This document shows, in pieces, positions 26,948-35,673 of a DNA stretch of 64,000 bases. This DNA comes from Segatella copri (GTDB lineage: Bacteria > Bacteroidota > Bacteroidia > Bacteroidales > Bacteroidaceae). The position numbers were made by a program, and so were the translations under genes. The stretch lies in the NCBI RefSeq assembly GCF_026015625.1, contig NZ_JAPDVG010000001.1, positions 930,001 through 994,000 of the forward strand, in the 5' to 3' direction. Under the pieces are notes generated by a model that ran no database searches, was not told where the DNA came from, and saw only the letters and a program-made list of their open reading frames with translations. Every line of letters starts with the position of its first letter. Within the stretch, counting starts at the first letter, position 1.

Positions 26948-27724
26948 ATGAAGAAGATCATCAGATTATTGACACTCGCTCTTCTTACGGTGCCTGTTAC
27001 GACATTCGCTCAGAGTGAAGGCAATCAGAACACATCAGAACCAGCCGGAAAAGTTGTGGCGTCTAAGCCCGATTCTCTGCTCGACTGGGAAACACCGCAC
27101 GATCCAACTTGCCCTCAGGTGTTGCTGGAAACATCGATGGGCAACATTCTCGTGGCTCTCTACAACGATACTCCCAAGCATCGGGATAATTTCCTGAAAC
27201 TTGTCAATTCGGGCTATTATGACGGTTGCATCTTTCAGCGTGTCATCAAGAATTTCATGATTCAGGGTGGCGATTATTCATGCAGAAAGGTGAACATGGA
27301 AAAGCCGCAGAAGTTTGATGTAAACTATACGGTTCCGGCAGAAATCATCTATCCTAAATATTATCATAAGCGCGGACAGCTCTGTGCTGCTCGCGAAGGA
27401 GATGATGAAAATCCAACCAAAGCTTCGGCGCCTACTGATTTCTACATCACCTGGGGCAGAAATTTTTCTCCACGGCAGATGGAATATTATGTAGAAAAAC
27501 TGAAACGGGAAGGCAAGTATTACGCCATTCCTTCAGAACAGTTGCAGAAGGGCTACATCAAGCATGGTGGTGTTCCTCACCTTGACAACGGCTACACCGT
27601 GTTCGGAGAGGTGCTTGAAGGCATGGATGTGGTTGATAAGATTCAGAATGTGGCTACCGATAAGGCAAACAACGACAGGCCTCTCACGGATGTCATCATC
27701 CTGAAAGCCAAGCAGATGAAGTAA
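26948..27724 (+). CDS. Cyclophilin-type peptidyl-prolyl isomerase, exported
   Basis: 258 residues with a signal peptide (LLTLALLTVPVTTFAQ) and a cyclophilin domain: VLLETSMGNILVALYND, FLKLVNSGYYDGCIFQRVIKNFMIQGGD, and the C-terminal GYTVFGEVLEGMDVVDKI. An insertion of about 40 residues (about 145-190, TDFYITWGRNFSPRQMEYYVE) replaces the usual core and seems to be a Bacteroidetes feature. The catalytic Arg/Phe in FQRVI is kept. It acts on Pro bonds of proteins in the periplasm. Confidence 0.92.
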   Translation: MKKIIRLLTLALLTVPVTTFAQSEGNQNTSEPAGKVVASKPDSLLDWETPHDPTCPQVLLETSMGNILVALYNDTPKHRDNFLKLVNSGYYDGCIFQRVIKNFMIQGGDYSCRKVNMEKPQKFDVNYTVPAEIIYPKYYHKRGQLCAAREGDDENPTKASAPTDFYITWGRNFSPRQMEYYVEKLKREGKYYAIPSEQLQKGYIKHGGVPHLDNGYTVFGEVLEGMDVVDKIQNVATDKANNDRPLTDVIILKAKQMK

Positions 27725-27809
27725 CTTTCGGATGGTAAACTGAAGAAATAAGTAACTGAGCCCATTAAAAGGGAAAAATCGATAAGTAAAAATATTAATT
27801 ACGAGAAAA

Positions 27810-29024
27810 ATGAAGTCATTAAAGGAATTATATAGAATAGGTAAGGGACCATCGAGCAGTCATACGATGGGGCCTCAGCGTGCTGCCAAACTTTTTCTGG
27901 AGCGTTGCCCTAACGCTTCTTATTATGAAGTAACCCTCTATGGAAGTCTGGCTGCTACAGGTAAAGGGCACATGACTGATGTGGCAATAGAAGAAGTGCT
28001 CAGACCTCATAAAACTGTGAATATTATCTGGCAGCCACAGACTTTCCTGCCTTATCATCCCAACGGAATGAAATTTGTGGGCAAGGATCTGAACGGCGAT
28101 GTTATTGATGAATGGACCGTTTACAGTATTGGTGGTGGAGCCATATCAGATGGTACTGCCGGCAACGAAGAGCTGGGCGCCAAGGATGTTTATGATCTGA
28201 ACAAGCTCGCCGACATCAAGCAATGGTGCTATGATAACGGACGCTCATTCTGGGAGTATGTTGAGAAATGCGAATCGGAAGATATCTGGGATTATCTCGA
28301 CATGGTTTGGCAAACGATGAAGCAGAGCATCAGAAATGGTTTGGATCATGAAGGTGTTTTGCCTGGTCCGCTGAAGCTACAGCGTAAGGCTGCCACCTAT
28401 TATATAAAGGCGAAGGGTTACCGTGCTTCCCTGCAGAGCCGCGGCTTGGTTTATGCTTATGCGCTGGCTGTGAGCGAAGAGAATGCTTCGGGTGGCACAA
28501 TCGTTACAGCTCCTACCTGTGGCGCCTGTGGTGTATTGCCAGCTGTACTCTACCACATGTTTACTTCTCATGATATGAGTGAACAGCGCATCTTGAGAGC
28601 CTTGGCTACAGCCGGATTGGTGGGCAACATCGTAAAGCAGAATGCTTCTATCAGCGGTGCTGATGTAGGTTGCCAGGGCGAGGTAGGTGTTGCCTGCGCC
28701 ATGGCTTCGGCTGCAGCCTGTCAGCTTTTCGGAGGCAGTCCGGCTCAGGTAGAATATGCTGCCGAAATGGGATTGGAGCATCATCTTGGAATGACCTGCG
28801 ACCCAGTTTGCGGACTGGTTCAGATTCCTTGCATCGAGCGAAATGCCTTTGCTGCCGCCCGAGCTTTGGATGCAGACCTCTACGCTTCCTTCTCAGATGG
28901 CCATCATACCGTATCTTTCGACCGTGTTGTTGAAGTAATGCGACAGACGGGTCATGACCTACCTTCGCTTTACAAGGAAACAAGCGAAGGCGGTTTGGCA
29001 AAGGGATTCCCAAGAGACATTTAA
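27810..29024 (+). CDS. sdaA: L-serine ammonia-lyase, iron-sulfur type, single chain
   Basis: 404 residues. Converts L-serine to pyruvate and ammonia with a labile 4Fe-4S cluster. The N-terminal beta-like domain begins with the family's GKGPSSSHTMGPQRA. The alpha part contains the cluster cysteines in APTCGACGVLPA and in MTCDPVCGLVQIPCIERN. Fused alpha and beta parts are typical for this lineage. Together with nifJ it points to pyruvate-centred anaerobic metabolism. Confidence 0.95.
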   Translation: MKSLKELYRIGKGPSSSHTMGPQRAAKLFLERCPNASYYEVTLYGSLAATGKGHMTDVAIEEVLRPHKTVNIIWQPQTFLPYHPNGMKFVGKDLNGDVIDEWTVYSIGGGAISDGTAGNEELGAKDVYDLNKLADIKQWCYDNGRSFWEYVEKCESEDIWDYLDMVWQTMKQSIRNGLDHEGVLPGPLKLQRKAATYYIKAKGYRASLQSRGLVYAYALAVSEENASGGTIVTAPTCGACGVLPAVLYHMFTSHDMSEQRILRALATAGLVGNIVKQNASISGADVGCQGEVGVACAMASAAACQLFGGSPAQVEYAAEMGLEHHLGMTCDPVCGLVQIPCIERNAFAAARALDADLYASFSDGHHTVSFDRVVEVMRQTGHDLPSLYKETSEGGLAKGFPRDI

Positions 29025-29056
29025 CCATGAGATTCAGTTTCCGAAAGTGAACTCTA

Positions 29057-29125
29057 CACGCCCTGTAAGAGTAAAAAGCTTTGATTATACCTTGATGCAA
29101 CGAAGCTTTGCCCTTGCAGGGCGTG
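29057..29125. repeat. Palindromic CACGCCCTG...CAGGGCGTG repeat
   Basis: 9-bp outer arms (29057-29065 and 29117-29125) with inner AAAGCTT-type arms. Related to 49164-49220 and 9572-9609. It lies just after sdaA and may act as a terminator-like hairpin. Confidence 0.6.
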
Positions 29126-29227
29126 ATGTGTATGGGGCTTTCAGACCTTTCTTATATTTTGGCACGCTATTTGTAAGCCCCCTTGCCAAATATTAAATAG
29201 TAAATACGAATAAAAACATTTTATATT

Positions 29228-31285
29228 ATGGCACAGAAAGGTAATATTGGTGTAACGACAGAGAACATTTTCCCTGTCATCAAGAAATTCTTATATTCAG
29301 ATCACGACATCTTCCTCCGTGAGATGGTTTCAAACGCCGTAGATGCTACACAGAAGTTGAAGACTCTTGCAGCTCAGGGCGATTTCAAGGGCGAGATAGG
29401 CGACACAACCGTTCGTGTCTCTCTCGATGAGAAGGCTGGAACCCTGACTATCAGCGACCATGGTATAGGTATGACTGAGGAGGAAATCGATAAATATATC
29501 AACCAGATTGCATTCTCTGGCGTAACCGACTTCCTCGACAAGTATAAGGAGAATGCCAACGCCATCATCGGCCACTTCGGTCTCGGCTTCTATTCTTCTT
29601 TCATGGTAGCCAGCAAGGTAGAAATCATCACTAAGAGCTACAAAGAGGGAAGCAAGGCAGTAAAGTGGAGCTGCGATGGTTCACCTGCTTTCGAAATCGA
29701 AGATGCTGACAAGGCTGAGCGTGGTTCAGACATCATCCTCCATATTGCTGATGATTGCAAGGAATTCCTGCAGAAGAGCAAGATTGAGGAGCTTCTGAAC
29801 AAGTACTGCAAGTTTATGGCAGTGCCTGTAGCCTTCGGCAAGAAGACCGAGTGGAAGGACGGCAAGAATGTGGAGACAGATGAGGATAACATTATTAATA
29901 ATGTGGAGCCTCTCTGGACCAAGACTCCTAGCACCTTGAAGGATGAGGACTACAAGAAGTTCTATCACACCCTTTATCCAATGCAGGACGACCCGTTGTT
30001 CTGGATTCATCTGAATGTAGACTTCCCATTCAATCTCACGGGTATTCTCTACTTCCCACGCATCAAGAGCAGCATCGACATGCAGCGCAACAAGATTCAG
30101 CTCTATTGCAACCAGGTGTTCGTAACCGACCAGGTAGAAGGCATTGTACCAGAATTCCTCACATTGCTTCATGGTGTAATCGATTCACCGGACATTCCGC
30201 TGAACGTTAGCCGCAGCTACCTGCAGAGCGACAGCAACGTGAAGAAAATTTCTACCTACATCACCAAGAAGGTAGCCGATCGTTTGAACTCTATCTTCAA
30301 GGAGAACCGCAAGGAGTTTGAAGAGAAATGGGATGATCTCAAGATTTTCATCAACTACGGAATGCTCTCTCAGGAAGATTTCTACGAGCGCGCAAAGGAC
30401 TTTGCACTTCTGAAAGATGTTGAGGGCAAGTACTTTACTTTCGAGGAGTACAAGACGCTGATTAAGGACAACCAGACCGATAAGGACGGCAACCTGGTTT
30501 ATCTCTATGCCAACAATAAGGAAGAGCAGTATTCTTACATCGAAGCTGCCAAGCAGAAGGGCTATTCTGTACTCCTGATGGAAGGTCAGCTCGATACGCC
30601 GATGGTAAACATGCTGGAGCAGAAGTTGGAGAAGAGCCGCTTTACACGTGTTGACGCCGACATCATCGACCGCCTCATCGTAAAGGAAGATGCTAAGAAG
30701 ACCGATTTGAGCAAAGAGCAGTCTGACAACTTGACAGAAGTATTCCGCTCTCAGATGCCTCAACTTGACAAGACAGAATTCTTTGTTGAGATTCAGGCTT
30801 TGGGCGAACAGAACCAGCCAGTGCTCATCACTCAGAACGAGTACATGCGCCGTATGAAGGCGATGAGCCAGTTCCAGGCAGGCATGAACTTCTACGGTCA
30901 GATGCCAGACAGCTACAACATCGTACTGAACTCAGACCATGCTCTGGTAAAGAAGGTATTGGAAGATGCTGAGGCCAACACTGCTGAAACATTGAAGCCA
31001 ATCCTTGCAGAAATCAAGGGTCAGGAAGCTCGCCTTGCCGTACTCCATCAGGAGCAGAACAAGAAGAAGCCTGAAGAGATTACCCAGCAGGAGAAGGATG
31101 ATGTTCACAACACAGAGAAGGCCATCAGCGATGAGAAGGCTAAGCGCAACGAAATCATCTCGGGTTATGCTAAGAACAACAACATTGTTCACCAGCTCAT
31201 CGACCTCGCCCTGCTTCAGAATGGTATGTTGAAGGGTGCTTCGCTCGACGCATTCCTCAAGAGAAGCGTTGACATGATCAAGTAA
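29228..31285 (+). CDS. htpG: Molecular chaperone HtpG (bacterial Hsp90)
   Basis: 685 residues, an ATP-dependent chaperone dimer. The N-terminal GHKL ATPase has EMVSNAVDATQKL, DHGIGMTEEEID and GHFGLGFYSSFMVA. The middle domain has the catalytic Arg in LNVSRSYLQSD, and the C-terminal dimerisation domain follows, with a Lys/Glu-rich stretch near 590-640 specific to this lineage. A hairpin followed by a T-run (31365-31410) ends the unit. Confidence 0.97.
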   Translation: MAQKGNIGVTTENIFPVIKKFLYSDHDIFLREMVSNAVDATQKLKTLAAQGDFKGEIGDTTVRVSLDEKAGTLTISDHGIGMTEEEIDKYINQIAFSGVTDFLDKYKENANAIIGHFGLGFYSSFMVASKVEIITKSYKEGSKAVKWSCDGSPAFEIEDADKAERGSDIILHIADDCKEFLQKSKIEELLNKYCKFMAVPVAFGKKTEWKDGKNVETDEDNIINNVEPLWTKTPSTLKDEDYKKFYHTLYPMQDDPLFWIHLNVDFPFNLTGILYFPRIKSSIDMQRNKIQLYCNQVFVTDQVEGIVPEFLTLLHGVIDSPDIPLNVSRSYLQSDSNVKKISTYITKKVADRLNSIFKENRKEFEEKWDDLKIFINYGMLSQEDFYERAKDFALLKDVEGKYFTFEEYKTLIKDNQTDKDGNLVYLYANNKEEQYSYIEAAKQKGYSVLLMEGQLDTPMVNMLEQKLEKSRFTRVDADIIDRLIVKEDAKKTDLSKEQSDNLTEVFRSQMPQLDKTEFFVEIQALGEQNQPVLITQNEYMRRMKAMSQFQAGMNFYGQMPDSYNIVLNSDHALVKKVLEDAEANTAETLKPILAEIKGQEARLAVLHQEQNKKKPEEITQQEKDDVHNTEKAISDEKAKRNEIISGYAKNNNIVHQLIDLALLQNGMLKGASLDAFLKRSVDMIK

Positions 31286-31331
31286 TCCAACCTGTAAAGG
31301 GTTTGAATTAAGAAATAAAACTTTGCGATGC

Positions 31332-31408
31332 GTAACATTTCATGTTACAAATTGTTTCTATCATATGTGCTAAATGTTTCAAAACGAACATTTAGCACAT
31401 TTTTTTTT
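31332..31408 (+). terminator. Hairpins after htpG, second one a strong intrinsic terminator
   Basis: A short hairpin GTAACA/TGTTAC (31332-31348) precedes a 14-bp stem (31365-31378 with 31387-31400) followed by eight T's. Confidence 0.9.
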
Positions 31409-31440
31409 CGCTTTCCTTTGGTGGCTTTCCTTTTTTTTAT

Positions 31441-31449
31441 TACCTTTGC
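31441..31449 (+). promoter_or_regulatory. -7 box TACCTTTGC for the sigma factor gene
   Basis: TACCTTTGC 21 bp before the ATG at 31470. It is a housekeeping-type box, so the ECF gene does not look purely self-activated. Confidence 0.7.
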
Positions 31450-31469
31450 AATATCGATAAACGAAAAAC

Positions 31470-32015
31470 ATGATTAAAAAAATCGCCATCATGGAACAAA
31501 CAAATTCAAATTACAGCATTATTGCTGATTATTACTCTGAACACTACAACGAGTTGAAGTTGTATGTCATGTCCCGTTCGCTTCCGGCAGACGAGGCTGA
31601 AGACATCGTGCAGAATACTTTTGTGCGATTACTTCGAGGCGATAAGATGATTACGCCTGTTACTTTACCTTGTTTTGTATACACCATTGCCAAGAATCTG
31701 ATTATCGATTATTACCGTCGCAAGCATAAGATTGAGGAGTATGAACACTTTCTGGGAGCTACCGACTGGATGGGAAGATATGATGTTGATGGCGAATCTG
31801 TTTTCTCTGCCCAGCAGATCAACGAGATTCTGGAGCGTGGCATTGCCCGGCTCACGGAGAAGAGAAGCAAGGTTTACCGCCTGAACCTTTTCGAAGGAAT
31901 GCAGGTGAGCGAGATTGCCCAAAGTCTGAACCTCGGATATAAAGCGGCTGAGAACCGTCTGACTCTGGCTAGAAAAGAAATAAGAGATTATATGAAAAAA
32001 GAGTTGGCTAGTTAA
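31470..32015 (+). CDS. ECF-type RNA polymerase sigma factor, no anti-sigma neighbour
   Basis: 181 residues (174 if the ATG at 31491 is used). Region 2 is seen in LPADEAEDIVQNTFVRLLRGD and YTIAKNLIIDYYRRKHK. Region 4 is seen in LTEKRSKVYRLNLFEGMQVSEIAQSLNLGYKAAENRLTLAR (split near residue 150). It belongs to the SusE/FecI-like small sigma-70 group of Bacteroidetes. In that group an anti-sigma factor and a SusC/D pair usually follow. Here the next gene is convergent and a terminator overlaps the stop codon, so it is an orphan. Confidence 0.9.
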   Translation: MIKKIAIMEQTNSNYSIIADYYSEHYNELKLYVMSRSLPADEAEDIVQNTFVRLLRGDKMITPVTLPCFVYTIAKNLIIDYYRRKHKIEEYEHFLGATDWMGRYDVDGESVFSAQQINEILERGIARLTEKRSKVYRLNLFEGMQVSEIAQSLNLGYKAAENRLTLARKEIRDYMKKELAS

Positions 32016-32036
32016 AATGCTAGTCAACTCTTTCTG
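31999..32036 (+). terminator. Terminator overlapping the sigma-factor stop codon
   Basis: Stem AAGAGTTGGCTAG (31999-32011) with CTAGTCAACTCTT (32020-32032), one mismatched pair; the stop codon lies in the loop. Confidence 0.75.
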
Positions 32037-32080
32037 TTTATTCTTACTGCCTTGCTGAAAGGCAATTCTAAACTGTTTTT

Positions 32081-32473
32081 TTAGTTTTCCTTAAACCCGA
32101 TTACTCTTGTCAAACCTTTATCAAGATAAAAGGTTTGGGTTACTTCCTGCTTCTCGCCCTGATGGTTGGTCAGCTTGTATGTAGCCCTTAAATATAATAA
32201 GGTGTCAGGATAAGCTGCATCATTATAATCAATATTCTTCTTGACGTAAGGCAGTTTGCTGACATTTTGTCGCATCTCCTTCATCTGGCCGAAACTGATC
32301 ATGGCGGTAGGAGTGAGGCGGGAGAAACGCTCATAGCTGCAGTCCTGATCAACGAGGTTTTCATTAAGAAAATCCTTGACCAGAGATTGAGCCTTGTGCT
32401 GATCGCCACACGAGGTGAACATCAGCACAAGTCCTGAAACCATGACAAACATCATTTTCTTTATCATAGACAT
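32081..32473 (-). CDS. Small lipoprotein of unknown function
   Basis: 130 residues with a clear lipobox (LVLMFTSCGD). The mature part has a helical N-terminal half followed by beta strands (LLYLRATYKLTNHQGEKQEV, TFYLDKGLTRVIGF), resembling a cystatin- or NTF2-like small domain. No family is recognised with certainty. It lies 60 bp downstream of pepD on the same strand, so it may share its transcript. Confidence 0.75.
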   Translation of the reverse strand: MSMIKKMMFVMVSGLVLMFTSCGDQHKAQSLVKDFLNENLVDQDCSYERFSRLTPTAMISFGQMKEMRQNVSKLPYVKKNIDYNDAAYPDTLLYLRATYKLTNHQGEKQEVTQTFYLDKGLTRVIGFKEN

Positions 32474-32533
32474 CTTCTTTTTTATTAAGCCGCGCTGCTT
32501 TTATGAAACTCGTCGTTTTATTAGCACGCTTGC

Positions 32534-33994
32534 TTATTTAGCCACGCTGCGGAGAATCTCCAGCAAGTGGTCCCAAACCATCTCCACAGTAGGAATGAGA
32601 AGAGCCTCGTCTGGGGTGTGAACATTGCGAAGGGTAGGGCCGAAACTTACCATATCGAGCTCAGGATATCGCTCTGAGAAAAGACCACACTCCAAACCGG
32701 CATGAATACCCTTTACCAATGGCTTTTTGCCGAAGAGCTTTTCGTAAGCCTTCACAGCCAGGTCGGTAAGCTCGCTGTTGGCGCGCATCTTCCAGGCAGG
32801 ATACTTGTCGCCTACAGTTACCTCGGCGCCAGCCAGAAGGAAGGCTGCCTTTACGGTGTTGGTCATGTTCGCCAGATTGCTCATCACGTTACTTCGCTGA
32901 GAAGCTACGATGTTGATGCTGCTTTCATCGGTCATCACGCTTGCCACATTGCTTGAGGTTTCTACCATCCAGGCAATCGCCTCATCCTGACAGGTAGTAA
33001 GCGGACCGTTGTCTACAGCCTGGAGAGCCATTACGAACTTGTCAGCTACAGCTTTCTCGATGACAGGTGCAGCATCGGTGCTGCTCATGTTGAACTGCAT
33101 AGCCTGTTCGGTTACATGGAATTCATCTTCTACTTCTGATGCAAAGATGTTCCAGTCGGCACGAACCTGTTCCTTATCAGCATTCTTGACGGCGAAAACA
33201 ATTTTTCCGTCGCGAGGAATCGCATTGTGCATTTTTCCGCTGTTGAAGCTTACGAGGCGCAGACTTCCATCCAGTTTCTCATTTTCGAGGAAGAGGAAGC
33301 GGGCAAGAATCTTGATGGCATTGGCGCGCTTCTTGTTGATGTCATCGCCCGAGTGACCACCATTGAGACCCTTCAGCGAAGCTTCCATGAAGAAATAACC
33401 CGCAGGAGCCTCTTCGCGTGAGAAGTGGAAAGTGGCATGGGTTGTCTGACCACCGGCGCAGGATACGAAGATTTCGCCCTCATCCTCTGAGTCAAGATTG
33501 ATGAGCATCTTTCCGGTCATAAAGCCCGCCTTCATACCGTGAGCACCGGTCAGTCCGGTTTCCTCATCACGTGTAAAGACGCACTCGATAGGACCATGCT
33601 CAATATCGTTGCTTGCCAGGATAGCCAGCTCGATGGCGCAGCCTATACCGTCGTCAGCACCCAATGTAGTGCCTTTTGCCTTAAGCCATTCTCCGTCAAC
33701 GTAAGTCTGGATGGCGTCTTTGTGGAAATCGAAATCAACATCTACCAGTTTATCGCAAACCATATCCATGTGACTCTGCAGGATGATGGTTTCAGCATGC
33801 TCGTAGCCTGGAGTGGCAGCTTTGCGGATGAGCACATTACCGGTTTCATCTACCAGCGTTTCGAGCTGATGAGCCTCACCGAAAGATTTCAAAAACTCAA
33901 TCATGTTCTCCTCGTGCTTGGAAGGACGAGGTATTTCGTTGATTTTTGCGAACTGCTCGAACACGAGAGCAGGCTTCAATTCACTTTTATTCAT
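32534..33994 (-). CDS. pepD: Aminoacyl-histidine dipeptidase (M20C, PepD)
   Basis: 486 residues. Cytosolic two-zinc dipeptidase acting on Xaa-His and other dipeptides. Metal-binding motifs are SHMDMVCDK and TTLGADDGIGCA, with the catalytic pair in TRDEETGLTG; GLNGGHSGDDI and ECGLFSERYPELDM are also family blocks. The length matches E. coli PepD. No promoter box stands out. Confidence 0.95.
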   Translation of the reverse strand: MNKSELKPALVFEQFAKINEIPRPSKHEENMIEFLKSFGEAHQLETLVDETGNVLIRKAATPGYEHAETIILQSHMDMVCDKLVDVDFDFHKDAIQTYVDGEWLKAKGTTLGADDGIGCAIELAILASNDIEHGPIECVFTRDEETGLTGAHGMKAGFMTGKMLINLDSEDEGEIFVSCAGGQTTHATFHFSREEAPAGYFFMEASLKGLNGGHSGDDINKKRANAIKILARFLFLENEKLDGSLRLVSFNSGKMHNAIPRDGKIVFAVKNADKEQVRADWNIFASEVEDEFHVTEQAMQFNMSSTDAAPVIEKAVADKFVMALQAVDNGPLTTCQDEAIAWMVETSSNVASVMTDESSINIVASQRSNVMSNLANMTNTVKAAFLLAGAEVTVGDKYPAWKMRANSELTDLAVKAYEKLFGKKPLVKGIHAGLECGLFSERYPELDMVSFGPTLRNVHTPDEALLIPTVEMVWDHLLEILRSVAK

Positions 33995-34067
33995 TTATTT
34001 TCTATTATTTTGTTTTGATAAAACATTTATTTCTGCTATTTTGTTTTGGTTATTCCCAAAAAAATAG

Positions 34068-34076
34068 TACCTTTGC
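34068..34076 (+). promoter_or_regulatory. -7 box TACCTTTGC for the 34115-35605 gene group
   Basis: TACCTTTGC, 38 bp before the ATG at 34115. The next three genes follow with gaps of 19 and 5 bp. Confidence 0.7.
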
Positions 34077-34114
34077 ACCCAAAAGTGCACTAAGGCACTG
34101 CAAAGGTAATAAAA

Positions 34115-34309
34115 ATGATAAAATTAATGTTATTAAGCGTGTTAATAATTGCTATCTGCATGGCATTATTTTGCGTAAAGTTGATTTTTAAGAAGAACGG
34201 CAAGTTCTCTTCCCAGCATGTGCACGACAATCCGGGCTTGCGCAAGCAGGGCATTCATTGTGTGGTGGATCAGGACCGCGAGGCAAGAGAAGCCAACAAG
34301 GCTTATTAG
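34115..34309 (+). CDS. Small single-span membrane protein, Bacteroidales-conserved type
   Basis: 64 residues: one TM segment (LMLLSVLIIAICMALFCVKL) followed by KKNGKFSSQHVHDNPGL and a soluble tail with RKQGIHCVVDQDREARE. The short soluble part with a GIHC motif looks conserved in the order, but I know no function. It is the first gene of a likely operon with ompH/skp and nth. Confidence 0.75.
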   Translation: MIKLMLLSVLIIAICMALFCVKLIFKKNGKFSSQHVHDNPGLRKQGIHCVVDQDREAREANKAY

Positions 34310-34328
34310 AAAATAGTAATAATATAAT

Positions 34329-34952
34329 ATGATAGAAAAAATGAGAAAGAACATTTTGAGTTCAGTGGCAATTGCAGCTGTTGCTGCCCTGTCATTGGCA
34401 TCATGCAACAAATCTCAGCCTCAGGTAGAGGCTAAGTCAGAGAGCAAGGCTCCTGCTGAATTGAAGATTGCTTATGTAGAGGTAGACTCTATCATGACTC
34501 AGTATACCTTTGCTAAGGAGTATTCTTCTATCTTGGAGAAGAAGGGTCAGAACATTCAGGCTACTATTGCGCAGAAGGGCCAGCAGCTCCAGGCTGCAGC
34601 AGCCAACTTCCAGCAGAAGATTCAGCAGAATGCTTACACCCGTGAGCAGGCTGAGGCTATCCAGGCTGGACTGCAGAAGCAGAACAACGACCTGCAGGGC
34701 TTGCAGCAGCGCTTGAGCAACGAGTTTGCTGCTGAGCAGGAGAAGTACAACAAGGCGCTCCACGACAGCATTGCCAACTATCTTGCCCGCTACAACAAGG
34801 ACAAGAAGTACAGCATCATCTTCTCTAAGAGCGGCGATAACCTGCTCTATGCAGACAAGGCTTACGATATTACAAAAGAGGTGATTTCCGGCTTGAACAA
34901 GGCTTACAAGGGTAAGCTGAAGAAAGAGGAGGCTGCTCCTGCTAAAAAGTAA
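34329..34952 (+). CDS. OmpH/Skp-family periplasmic chaperone, lipoprotein-like
   Basis: 207 residues with a lipoprotein-type signal (AALSLASCNKS) and an OmpH core: KIAYVEVDSIMTQY, a long coiled coil rich in Gln and Ala (about 60-150, AQKGQQLQAAAANFQQKI), and KKYSIIFSKSGDNLLYADKAYDITKEVI. The family holds unfolded outer-membrane proteins in the periplasm. A later start at 34341 (MRKN) is equally plausible. The acidic/basic tail KKEEAAPAKK is low complexity. Confidence 0.9.
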   Translation: MIEKMRKNILSSVAIAAVAALSLASCNKSQPQVEAKSESKAPAELKIAYVEVDSIMTQYTFAKEYSSILEKKGQNIQATIAQKGQQLQAAAANFQQKIQQNAYTREQAEAIQAGLQKQNNDLQGLQQRLSNEFAAEQEKYNKALHDSIANYLARYNKDKKYSIIFSKSGDNLLYADKAYDITKEVISGLNKAYKGKLKKEEAAPAKK

Positions 34953-34957
34953 GAGAA

Positions 34958-35605
34958 ATGCTTCGTAAGGAAAGATACGATTTTATATTGAATCATTTCA
35001 GAAGTGCGCTGCCGAATGTAACTACCGAGTTGCAGTTCGGTAGCGCATTTCAGCTTCTGGTGGCTACCTTGCTTTCTGCGCAATGCACCGACAAACGCAT
35101 CAACATGGTTACGCCTGCTCTCTTTGCCCGTTATCCTGATGCGCAGCACATGTCACAGGCGAGCGAGGAAGATATTTATGAGTTGATCAGCTCGGTGAGT
35201 TATCCGAATGCCAAGGCGAAGCATCTTGCTGAAATGTCTCGCCAGCTGGTTGAGATGTTCGGAGGTGAGGTGCCTGAGGCTGCGGATGATTTGGAGAAGT
35301 TGGCAGGAGTGGGGCGCAAGACGGCGAATGTGATTCGTGCCGTATGGTTCGGTCATGCTACGATGGCGGTGGATACGCATGTTTACCGTGTGAGTCATCG
35401 TATGGGGTTGGTGCCGAAAACGGCAGATACACCCCGAAAAGTAGAAGATTATCTGATGAATCACATTCCGGCAGAGGATATTCCGAATGCGCATCATTGG
35501 ATTCTGCTGCATGGCAGATATATTTGCAAGAGTACGAAACCGCTCTGCGATAAATGCTTTTTTAATGAATATTGCCCAAAACTATTAAAGGACAGTAAGC
35601 TTTAG
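34958..35605 (+). CDS. nth: Endonuclease III (DNA glycosylase/AP lyase)
   Basis: 215 residues. Removes oxidised pyrimidines. The helix-hairpin-helix with the catalytic Lys is LEKLAGVGRKTANVI, the catalytic Asp is in AVDTHVYRVSHRMGL, and the C-terminal 4Fe-4S site is C-X6-C-X2-C-X5-C (CKSTKPLCDKCFFNEYC). It starts 5 bp after the ompH-like gene, so translation is likely coupled. Confidence 0.96.
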   Translation: MLRKERYDFILNHFRSALPNVTTELQFGSAFQLLVATLLSAQCTDKRINMVTPALFARYPDAQHMSQASEEDIYELISSVSYPNAKAKHLAEMSRQLVEMFGGEVPEAADDLEKLAGVGRKTANVIRAVWFGHATMAVDTHVYRVSHRMGLVPKTADTPRKVEDYLMNHIPAEDIPNAHHWILLHGRYICKSTKPLCDKCFFNEYCPKLLKDSKL

Positions 35606-35660
35606 GTAGTGATTAGTTATTAGTTAGTAGTGATTAGTTTGTTTATCACTAATCACTACC
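35605..35660. terminator. Long dyad between convergent nth and aroC
   Basis: 12-bp arms GGTAGTGATTAG (35605-35616) and CTAATCACTACC (35649-35660), with repeats of TAGTGATTAG inside. No clean U-tract, so termination is only likely. Confidence 0.55.
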
Positions 35661-35673
35661 AATTAATCACTAA

